Positions 18,847-24,891 of a stretch of 24,891 bases of DNA are shown one piece after another. The notes under the pieces were generated by a model. It saw only the letters and a program-made list of their open reading frames with translations. It was not told the DNA's origin and did not search any database. A program made the translations under genes and the position numbers. The first letter of the stretch is position 1, and the number at the start of each line of letters is the position of its first letter. The stretch comes from 2-01-FULL-50-23 sp964509695 (GTDB lineage Bacteria > Patescibacteriota > Microgenomatia > UBA1400 > MFAQ01): positions 1 to 24,891 of the forward strand of contig CAZDXN010000011.1 in the NCBI GenBank assembly GCA_964509695.1, written 5' to 3'.

Positions 18847-19794
18847 ATGAGTAATTCAGGTTCTTTTAAAGTGGCGGTGGTGGGGTGCGGCAAGGTGGGA
18901 ATGACGGCGGCGTATGCGATGATGCTGTCGGGGACGCCGACGGAGATCGTCCTTTTTGACCGCAACAAAGATAAGGCAATGGGAGAGAAGCTGGATTTGG
19001 AACACGCACTGTCCTTGCTCTCGGGGTATGTAAGTATTACGGCGACGGATAATTATGCTGATCTTTCTGAATCAAGATTAATCGTCTATTCGGCAGGAGC
19101 GGCACAGCAACCGGGGCAAACGCGGTTGGACTTGGTTAACACCAACAAGAAGATACTCGAAGAAGTCTTGCCAAAAATTAATCAGGCAGCACCAAAAAGC
19201 GTCATCTTAATCGTCGCCAATCCGGTGGATGTTTTGACATTTTATGCGCATAAAATATTGGGAACCACGCCGACAGCTTCGCAGTCAGGCGGGCGGGTTT
19301 TCGGATCCGGGACAATGTTGGATACGGCTAGGCTCCGCTTCCATCTCTCGGAAACCTTAAAAATCAATCCCCACAGTATTCACGCTTATGTTTTGGGAGA
19401 ACACGGAGACAGTTCTTTTCCGGTTTTTGCCAATACGACGGTGGGAGGACAGAAGTTGTTGGAAGTACCGGGGATATCTGAAGCGGTAATTATGGATGCG
19501 TACCAAAAGACAAGGGAAGCGGCCAATAAAATAATTGAGGCCAAAGGGGCGACCTATTATGCCATTGGAGTAGTGGTGATGAAAATAATGCAGGCGGTGT
19601 TTTCTGACAGCAAGACGGTTTTCCCGTTGTCGGTACCTTTGGACAACTATCTAGGGTTTTTCGGTGTGGCCCTGTCGGTGCCGTGTATCTTGGGTGAGAA
19701 TGGAGTGGAAAAAATTTTGGCGGTGGATTTGTCGCCTACCGAGAAGGCGGCATTAGAAAAAAGCGTGGCGGCTTTGAAGCCATATTGCGAATAA
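18847..19794 (+). CDS. ldh: L-lactate dehydrogenase
   Basis: The 315-residue protein has the NAD-binding V-V-G-C-G-K-V-G (11-18), the active-site loop S-A-G-A-A-Q-Q-P-G-Q-T-R-L-D-L (82-96), D159 and R162 (L-D-T-A-R-L-R-F) and the catalytic His H186 in G-E-H-G-D-S. Gln87 stands where lactate dehydrogenases have Gln102 and malate dehydrogenases Arg, so pyruvate/lactate is the likely pair. It regenerates NAD+ as the end of fermentation. Between I-L-G and R-V-F-G-S-G-T a few surplus residues (T-T-P-T-A-S-Q-S-G-G, 140-149) come from a 31-bp element shared with the dsbA-like gene. An extended -10 box at standard spacing supports the start. Confidence 0.93.
   Translation: MSNSGSFKVAVVGCGKVGMTAAYAMMLSGTPTEIVLFDRNKDKAMGEKLDLEHALSLLSGYVSITATDNYADLSESRLIVYSAGAAQQPGQTRLDLVNTNKKILEEVLPKINQAAPKSVILIVANPVDVLTFYAHKILGTTPTASQSGGRVFGSGTMLDTARLRFHLSETLKINPHSIHAYVLGEHGDSSFPVFANTTVGGQKLLEVPGISEAVIMDAYQKTREAANKIIEAKGATYYAIGVVVMKIMQAVFSDSKTVFPLSVPLDNYLGFFGVALSVPCILGENGVEKILAVDLSPTEKAALEKSVAALKPYCE
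19264..19294. repeat. 31-bp dispersed element inside the LDH gene
   Basis: Identical to 7661-7691 except for one base (C for T), and read in the same frame. It lies in the surface loop just before the conserved R-V-x-G-S-G-T block. Confidence 0.87.
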
Positions 19795-19795
19795 A

Positions 19796-20035
19796 ATGGA
19801 TCACGAAGAACCCAAACAATTGAAGTTGAATCCGAAGGACCCGCCGAAAGCTACGCAATTTGGCGGGCAGGGAAAAAAGGAAAAAGACCCCAAGGGGAAT
19901 AAGTGGGTGATTTTGGCGATCCTCGTCATTAGCGTTGTGGTCAGCTTGGTTTTTTACTTTTCCGGAAGGCGCCCTGAGAAGACAAATTCAAATCAGGATA
20001 ATCCGTTGGGAGGACAAAAGGTTTACCAGTTTTAG
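19796..20035 (+). CDS. Small single-pass membrane protein, unknown
   Basis: The 79-residue product has a hydrophilic, Lys/Pro-rich N-terminus (about 1-35), one hydrophobic helix (W-V-I-L-A-I-L-V-I-S-V-V-V-S-L-V-F-Y-F, about 37-55) and a short polar C-terminus. The N-terminal part contains a degenerate copy of the 31-bp element (K-A-T-Q-F-G-G-Q). It starts one base after the LDH stop, so it is probably co-transcribed. Its TAG stop overlaps the TAA stop of the converging penicillin-binding protein gene by 2-3 bases. I do not recognise a family. Confidence 0.62.
   Translation: MDHEEPKQLKLNPKDPPKATQFGGQGKKEKDPKGNKWVILAILVISVVVSLVFYFSGRRPEKTNSNQDNPLGGQKVYQF
19841..19871. repeat. Degenerate copy of the 31-bp element
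   Basis: About 24 of 31 bases match 7661-7691, read in the same frame as the other copies (P-P-K-A-T-Q-F-G-G-Q). Divergence suggests an older insertion or a chance resemblance. Confidence 0.5.
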
Positions 20036-22242
20036 AGGATTTGTCCGCTGATTGGTGGGTTTGGTGTTGGGGTGGCCTTGGCTCGCTCCTCAAGAATTTT
20101 TTTGACTTCTTCTGGGTTGCAGGCGGTTTTGGGCTCGCTACCTTTGGTGAAGTACTCCAAGCGACTGGGGCAGCCAGAGCAAGTCAGACTGCCGGTGACG
20201 GTGCAAATATTGACTTTGATCAGAGTGTTGGGGATGGCGAAGGCGGTATTGTGAGTATTGTTTTTGAGAAGACTGGTCATAATTTGCGACCAGATCGGGG
20301 AGGCACCGGTGACGCCGGAAGCGACGCGGCTCATGGGAGAATTGTCATTGTTGCCGACCCAAGTAGCAACAAGATAGTCGGGGGTGTACCCGATAGTCCA
20401 GTTGTCTCGAAGGTCGTTGCTGGTGCCGGTTTTTACTGCCACCTTGAATGGAGAAAGATTGAGAACCGAACGGTAACCAAAGGCGGCGGCACGGGCAGAA
20501 TTGTCGGAGAGAATGTCGTTCATGAAAAAAGTGGTTTCCGGTTTGAGAACGGTTTTGGTCTGGCAAGGCAGACCAGAAAGGCACTGGTCGAATGGGACGA
20601 TTTTGCCGGTGACGTCTTCGATTTTGATGATGGGATTTAATGGAATTCGGGTGCCGTTGTTGGCGAGGGTGCCATAAACAATTGCCATATCGGTCATCTT
20701 TACTTCGGCACTGCCGAGAGTGAGGGCTAGACCGTATCGGTCCGGTTCGTTCCAGGTGGTGATACCCATGTCGCGGCCAAGGGCGACCATGTTGGCGACG
20801 CCATTCTTGGCAAGAAGGAGGACGGCGGGAATATTGTAGGAGTTGGCGAGAGTATAGCGGACCGGAAGAGTGCCGTGGAAACGACCGTCATAGTTTTTGG
20901 GGGTCCACAGACCTGAGCCGGGGAGGTTGAAACTGATGGGTTCATCTTTGAGGAGAGTATTGGGAGTAGCCCCCTTTTCAAAAGCGAGGGCGTAGTTCAC
21001 CACTTTGATGGAGGACCCCGGCTGACGAAGTGAAGTGGTCAGATTTACCTGGCCGTCGTGACTGATATCGAAATAGTTTCTGGAGCCAACCATGGCAAGA
21101 ATTTCTCCAGAGTTGGGGCGGGTGATTAGAACTGAGCCGTTGCCCACATTCATGCCGGAAAGATGATCAAGCTCCTGATTGAGAATGTTTTCGGCCTTTT
21201 TTTGAAGATCCAAGTCTAGTGAGGTAGTGACTTTTAGACCACCATGGCTGACCAACTCTTCGCCGTATTGGTCAACCAGAAGATCGCGGACGTACATGAC
21301 GAAGTGGGGGGCGTTGATTTGAATCTTGGGCGAGATGAATTCTAGCTTTGTACTGGCGGCCTGATCGGATTGACCCTGATCGATGTAGCCGTCTTTGACC
21401 ATTTGACTTAGAACTAGGTTTTGTCTGACGAGAGCGAGAGTTGGGTTAAGAAAAGGTGAGTATTTGCTGGGGGCTTTGGGGAGACCGGCCAAGAAGGCTG
21501 CTTGGGGAAGAGATAAGTCCCGCGCGTCGATACCAAAATATTGATTGGCGGCCTCCTGAATTCCGTAGGCAGGACCACCGAAACCGACTTCGTTAAGATA
21601 CATCTCGAGGATTTGGTCTTTGTCGTAGACGCTTTCAACCTCAATGGCGAGGATGAGTTCCTTGATCTTTCGTTGCCAAGTTTTTTCATTGGTGAGGAGG
21701 GCATTCTTGACTAGTTGTTGGGTGATGGTGCTCCCCCCTTCGATTTTTTGTTTGGCGAGGTTGTGGTAAGTGGCTCGGATGACGGAGGAAATGGAGAACC
21801 CGGAATGATGATAAAAACCATTGTCTTCGATGGCAAGGAAAGCTTCCTTGACGTAGGAGGGGAGTGAGCTTAAGCTAACGGGAGTGCGGTTTTCGTCTTG
21901 GTAAATTTTGAAAAGAAGCTGACCGTTTCGATCCAGAATTTGGGTGGTTAGTTTCTGAGAACGGTCCTGGAGCTGATAGGGAGAAGGGAGTCCGAGAAAG
22001 ATCTGGATGTAAAGATAATAGGTCCAGCCGGTGATTAGGAGCAGGGCGATAATGATTCGAGGTGAAGGAAGGCGACGAATTGAGATATGTTTCTTCGGAC
22101 GGGGCCGGTAGAGAAGCGAAGTAAAAAAATTGTCCAAAGGAAGAAGGAGTCTCTCAATAAGAAGAACCACAAAAACAAAGGCGGTGAAAAGGAAGATAAA
22201 AAGTTGAAAGAAAGGCTGGCCAATCTTGGAGAGAAGCTTCAT
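20032..22242 (-). CDS. Class A penicillin-binding protein (PBP1A-like)
   Basis: This bifunctional enzyme polymerises and cross-links peptidoglycan. Counting from ATG 22242 (736 residues), two hydrophobic segments lie near 9-29 and 61-83. The GT51 glycosyltransferase domain has I-E-D-N-G-F-Y-H-H-S-G with catalytic E139, G-G-S-T-I-T-Q-Q-L-V-K-N (170-181) and E-M-Y-L-N-E-V-G-F-G. The transpeptidase domain has S-S-I-K (410-413), S-Y-N (468-470) and K-T-G-T (604-607). The tail holds five cysteines (C-T-V-T-G-S-L-T-C-S-G-C and later). GTG 22263, overlapping the GH18 stop, is an alternative start. I prefer ATG 22242 because an extended -10 box lies 8 bases before it. The first membrane segment before the usual one is unusual. 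Confidence 0.92.
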   Translation of the reverse strand: MKLLSKIGQPFFQLFIFLFTAFVFVVLLIERLLLPLDNFFTSLLYRPRPKKHISIRRLPSPRIIIALLLITGWTYYLYIQIFLGLPSPYQLQDRSQKLTTQILDRNGQLLFKIYQDENRTPVSLSSLPSYVKEAFLAIEDNGFYHHSGFSISSVIRATYHNLAKQKIEGGSTITQQLVKNALLTNEKTWQRKIKELILAIEVESVYDKDQILEMYLNEVGFGGPAYGIQEAANQYFGIDARDLSLPQAAFLAGLPKAPSKYSPFLNPTLALVRQNLVLSQMVKDGYIDQGQSDQAASTKLEFISPKIQINAPHFVMYVRDLLVDQYGEELVSHGGLKVTTSLDLDLQKKAENILNQELDHLSGMNVGNGSVLITRPNSGEILAMVGSRNYFDISHDGQVNLTTSLRQPGSSIKVVNYALAFEKGATPNTLLKDEPISFNLPGSGLWTPKNYDGRFHGTLPVRYTLANSYNIPAVLLLAKNGVANMVALGRDMGITTWNEPDRYGLALTLGSAEVKMTDMAIVYGTLANNGTRIPLNPIIKIEDVTGKIVPFDQCLSGLPCQTKTVLKPETTFFMNDILSDNSARAAAFGYRSVLNLSPFKVAVKTGTSNDLRDNWTIGYTPDYLVATWVGNNDNSPMSRVASGVTGASPIWSQIMTSLLKNNTHNTAFAIPNTLIKVNICTVTGSLTCSGCPSRLEYFTKGSEPKTACNPEEVKKILEERAKATPTPNPPISGQIL

Positions 22243-22250
22243 CGTGGCTG

Positions 22251-22259
22251 ATTCTACCA
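22251..22259 (-). promoter_or_regulatory. Internal extended -10 promoter for the first PBP gene
   Basis: On the minus strand TGG-TAGAAT ends 8 bases before ATG 22242. It matches the plus-strand promoters of this window and lies just past the GH18 stop. Confidence 0.45.
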
Positions 22260-22262
22260 ACA

Positions 22263-23486
22263 CTAGAGGCTATTATCTAGAGTCAGCCAAAGATTGGTAT
22301 AGGGAAGCTCGTAGCCAACCGCCCAGATCGCCAACCCGGCAAGTTTGGCTTGATGGACAAATTCGATCTTTAGTTTTAGGGAATTATCGTCTTCGTAATG
22401 GATTTGGTAGGTATTGCCGTCTTTGGTGTAGGAGAGGTAGGGAGTAAAAGTCGTGCCAGACCAAGTGGCGGATAGGGAGCTTTCAGAGTTATTATCCAGA
22501 AGTTCCCGGACTCTTTTGTAGGTCGCGGTCAGACCGGTTTGGGGGTAGGTTCGGGCGAGGAATTGAGTATCAACGGTTTGCCATTCGTATCCATAAAAAG
22601 GAACCCCGAGGATGACTTTGGAGGGAGAAACAAGTTTGGTGATATCACCAATGCTAGTGATGACGTCGTAGTCCAAACAATTATCAGTTTTCAGTTTCCA
22701 GTTTTCAGAAGTGCATTTTCCTCTTAACGGGGCGACGGGGCCGGCTTGGAGACTACTGGGCCGATAAAAATCGTAGGCCATGACGATGACTAGATCGACG
22801 GCTCTGTCAAGGCTGGGAAGATCATAAAGCCGTTCTTTGATGGCCGAGTCGGCGAAAACATCAAGGGAAAGTTCACAGTTTACAGAAACCAGTTTGCAGC
22901 GTTGGGAGAGTTCGGAGACGAACTTGGTGAAGTTGTCACGGGTGACTTGATTCGGGTAACCCATGTATTCGAAATCGATGTTGATGCCATCGAACCGTTT
23001 GTCGCCAACGACATCCATAATGGTGTCGATGGCATTTTTTCGGCTGGCGTCCGAGTTGACGAGGGACTCGATTTGGTCGGTGTCCATGGCGCGAACGACG
23101 AGGATTAACTTTTTCCCCAGAAGCTTGATTTGACGGGAAAGAATGGTGAAAGCCTCACTGTTGAGCTTGTTCCAACCCGGTTCTTTCTCACCCGGTTTAT
23201 CATATTTTTTGATAACGCCGTCTGCAGTCAGATCGATGCCAAAGTAGGCTAGGTGAGTCAGAGAACGGACATAGAGTTTGGTCGAGTCCTTCATATTCCA
23301 GAAAGGAAGAAAGCCGTAGACGATCTTATTTCCCGGCCGGCGGTAGGTAGGGGTGAGTTCGCGTAAAGACTCGATCAGGTCAATCGGGGAAACGAGAGGG
23401 AGATTGATTTGCCAAAGATGGTAAGCGGTGGGGGGAATGAAAATAAGGGCGAGGAGAGCAAAGACGGCCAGTATTTTCTTTGTCAT
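22263..23486 (-). CDS. GH18 family glycoside hydrolase, membrane-anchored or secreted
   Basis: The 407-residue protein starts with a basic M-T-K-K and a hydrophobic segment (5-20), a signal peptide or anchor. The GH18 barrel carries the catalytic motif F-D-G-I-N-I-D-F-E-Y with acid E173 (D166, D171), M-A-Y-D-F (236-240), and I-L-G-V-P-F-Y-G-Y-E-W. Bacterial GH18 proteins of this size (YaaH/chitinase-like) cleave N-acetylglucosamine-containing polymers; between two penicillin-binding proteins, peptidoglycan remodelling is most likely. It overlaps the upstream PBP stop (TAATG). A loop at about 259-270 is encoded by a 7-bp tandem repeat. No LysM domain is visible. Confidence 0.88.
   Translation of the reverse strand: MTKKILAVFALLALIFIPPTAYHLWQINLPLVSPIDLIESLRELTPTYRRPGNKIVYGFLPFWNMKDSTKLYVRSLTHLAYFGIDLTADGVIKKYDKPGEKEPGWNKLNSEAFTILSRQIKLLGKKLILVVRAMDTDQIESLVNSDASRKNAIDTIMDVVGDKRFDGINIDFEYMGYPNQVTRDNFTKFVSELSQRCKLVSVNCELSLDVFADSAIKERLYDLPSLDRAVDLVIVMAYDFYRPSSLQAGPVAPLRGKCTSENWKLKTDNCLDYDVITSIGDITKLVSPSKVILGVPFYGYEWQTVDTQFLARTYPQTGLTATYKRVRELLDNNSESSLSATWSGTTFTPYLSYTKDGNTYQIHYEDDNSLKLKIEFVHQAKLAGLAIWAVGYELPYTNLWLTLDNSL
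22684..22708. repeat. 7-bp tandem repeat inside the GH18 gene
   Basis: Units TCAGTTT, TCAGTTT, CCAGTTT and a partial TCAG on the plus strand. On the coding strand they encode S-E-N-W-K-L-K-T-D in a loop. A G in place of A turns a would-be TGA codon into TGG and keeps the frame open. Confidence 0.75.
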
Positions 23487-24891
23487 TAAAGATTCAAGTA
23501 GGTTTTGGGGTTGGGAGGACTAAGTCGAAAAGTATCGTAGTTGACGGTGGTCGTGGGCCATTGGATTTGATCTTTGTCATCCCTTGGATACTGACAGTCA
23601 AGACAAAAGTCGCGGACGAATGGATCAGTAAGGACGGAGTGTTGTTCGAGGTCAAGGTCAATGGTGTTGTCCCCGGCGAGGAGAGGGTATTTGTCAGACC
23701 GGCGGACCCAAATTTGTTTCAGGGAGGGGATATTATTTTCGGGGAAAATGTCTTTGATGAAGAGTTCGCTTCTGGTCTCACAGGAGTTTTCGGGAGTGGG
23801 GAGCAGGCCGGAAATACTACAGACATCGCGGCTAACTACACCTTCCGGTTGAGTGGGGAAGTGGTCCTTTTTGTCGGAAAGAATGTGCTTCATGATCTTG
23901 TTCCAGATCGGAGAGGCGCCGGTGACGCCGGAGGCAACATAGCTCATGGCAGAGTTGTCGTTGTTGCCGACCCAAGTGGCGACCAAAACATCCGGAGTGA
24001 AGCCGATGGTCCAGTTGTCGCGCATGTCATTGGTGGTCCCGGTCTTGACGCTAACCGTTTTCCCCGGGATAACGAGTTGACTATTAGAGCCAAAAGCGCC
24101 GATGCGAGCATTATTGTCCAAGAGAATGTGGCTGATGATATAGGCGACCTCTTCGGGAAGGACGACCTTGACTGCTTGGTTGCCGGTTTCGGAAGAAAAT
24201 GAGTGGTTCCCTCCCCAAAAAGTGGTCCAGTTTTGGTGGAGGGTACTGACATAATCGGCGATTTCGTCCGGATGATTTTCTTCCAAGATTTTGCCGTCGT
24301 AGGTTTCGACCTTGATGATTGGATTGAGGGGGACGGTGACACCGGAATTGGCGAAAGTACCAAAGGCGACGGCCATATCGGTCATCAAAACTTCACCCCC
24401 ACCCAGGGTTAGAGAAAGACCGTAAAGAGAGGGGTCGGTGAAGGTGGTAATCCCCATGGCGCTGGCGGTGGCGATGAAGGACTCGATGCCATTGAGGGCA
24501 AGCATTTTGACGGCGGGAATGTTTAGGGAATTGCCCAGAGCGAAACGCATCTGGACACCACCCCGGAAAGTATTGTCGTAGTTCTTGGGACAGTATTGTT
24601 TTTGATTGATGACATTAAAACAGGAGGGCAGGTCAAGGAACATCGTGCTGGCGGTCCAGCCGTTTAGAAGGCCAGTAGCATAGTTAATTGGTTTGATGGA
24701 AGAACCCGGTTGGCGCAGACGAGTGGTGATGTTGACATTGCCATCGTGGTCAAGGTCGAAGTAATCGGCCGAACCGATCATGGCCAGTATCTCACCGGTG
24801 GTAGGGCGGGTGACGAGGGCGGCGCCGTTTCCGATCTTTAGTTTGGCGAGTTTTTTGATCTCGGCGGTAAGAGAGGCTTGGGCGTAGTCCT
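23486..24891 (-). CDS. Second class A penicillin-binding protein, 5' truncated
   Basis: The frame is open to the right edge; ATG 24781 is internal, because the preceding 36 codons continue the conserved N-G-A-A-L-V-T-R-P-T-T-G-E-I-L-A block. Only the transpeptidase domain and tail are visible: Q-P-G-S-S-I-K with the active Ser, G-N-S-L-N-I-P (S-x-N motif) and V-K-T-G-T-T-N-D. It is a paralogue of the other PBP in this window, the same blocks recurring in the same order (A-T-W-V-G-N-N-D-N-S, A-S-G-V-T-G-A-S-P-I-W). The tail is longer, about 120 residues, with four cysteines and no clear domain. The gene is the first of a minus-strand unit overlapping GH18 by TAATG. Confidence 0.9.
   Translation of the reverse strand, partial: DYAQASLTAEIKKLAKLKIGNGAALVTRPTTGEILAMIGSADYFDLDHDGNVNITTRLRQPGSSIKPINYATGLLNGWTASTMFLDLPSCFNVINQKQYCPKNYDNTFRGGVQMRFALGNSLNIPAVKMLALNGIESFIATASAMGITTFTDPSLYGLSLTLGGGEVLMTDMAVAFGTFANSGVTVPLNPIIKVETYDGKILEENHPDEIADYVSTLHQNWTTFWGGNHSFSSETGNQAVKVVLPEEVAYIISHILLDNNARIGAFGSNSQLVIPGKTVSVKTGTTNDMRDNWTIGFTPDVLVATWVGNNDNSAMSYVASGVTGASPIWNKIMKHILSDKKDHFPTQPEGVVSRDVCSISGLLPTPENSCETRSELFIKDIFPENNIPSLKQIWVRRSDKYPLLAGDNTIDLDLEQHSVLTDPFVRDFCLDCQYPRDDKDQIQWPTTTVNYDTFRLSPPNPKTYLNL

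Noticed and set aside
20041..20640. A 199-residue plus-strand open frame opposite the first PBP gene
   Set aside because: It is antisense to the conserved transpeptidase domain; composition is Gly/Val/Asp-rich as expected for a mirror frame, with no promoter at the usual spacing.
23480..24202. A 240-residue plus-strand open frame opposite the second PBP gene
   Set aside because: It mirrors the S-x-N and K-T-G regions of a clear PBP. Codon bias of this GC-rich strand leaves antisense frames open.
1..24891. Recoded TGA (Gly) as in Gracilibacteria/Absconditabacteria
   Set aside because: TGA ends sufD, the transketolase N half, the aldolase, vapB, vapC and others exactly where the families end.

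Overview
The window looks like chromosomal DNA of a small-genome, largely fermentative bacterium, most likely of the Candidate Phyla Radiation / Patescibacteria (a Microgenomates-like lineage is my best guess; this is inferred from gene content and layout, not from a marker gene). Pointers are tight packing with many ATGA/TGATG-type overlaps, almost no Shine-Dalgarno sequences, an archaeal-type class I aldolase, a split transketolase, an RpiB/RPE pair with altered active sites, lactate dehydrogenase, and peptidoglycan synthases as the main envelope genes. TGA ends many genes, so the code is the standard bacterial one, not the TGA=Gly code of Gracilibacteria/Absconditabacteria.

Layout. 1-965: the 3' end of an MBL/beta-CASP RNase gene and a DEDDy exonuclease. 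995-8888 (+): an iron-sulfur and redox cluster, in order Rrf2/IscR-like regulator, sufC, sufB, a minimal sufD, sufS, an unknown gene, sufU, a flavin oxidoreductase, a three-Cys ferredoxin, a DsbA-like thiol oxidoreductase and a CcdA/DsbD-like membrane protein. 8898-11662: small unknown genes, a two-helix membrane peptide coupled to a SufT/MIP18 gene, and an rpiB-like gene, separated by palindromic repeats. 11819-18129: central carbon genes, rpe-like, LOG family, transketolase N and C halves, an unknown 458-residue protein, class I fructose-bisphosphate aldolase and a PfkB kinase. 18180-18826: a VapBC toxin-antitoxin pair. 18847-20035: L-lactate dehydrogenase and a small membrane protein. 20032-24891 (-): two class A penicillin-binding proteins flanking a GH18 glycoside hydrolase.

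How it fits together. The Suf genes build Fe-S clusters under an Fe-S-sensing repressor; the reductase and ferredoxin could supply electrons. DsbA and CcdA would manage extracytoplasmic disulfides, consistent with paired cysteines in the tails of the exported PBPs. RpiB, RPE and transketolase form a non-oxidative pentose phosphate route that the LOG protein could feed from nucleotides; aldolase, PfkB kinase and LDH connect it to lactate.

Two genome-wide signals stand out. First, many genes have a (TGN)TANNNT -10 box ending almost always 6 bases before the start codon, which predicts leaderless mRNAs. Second, several families of tiny repeats (8-bp tandem arrays, a 20-bp perfect palindrome, a 31-bp imperfect hairpin) sit in frame inside conserved enzymes, in one case nested in each other. 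They resemble in principle the Rickettsia palindromic elements and are the most likely under-described system here.
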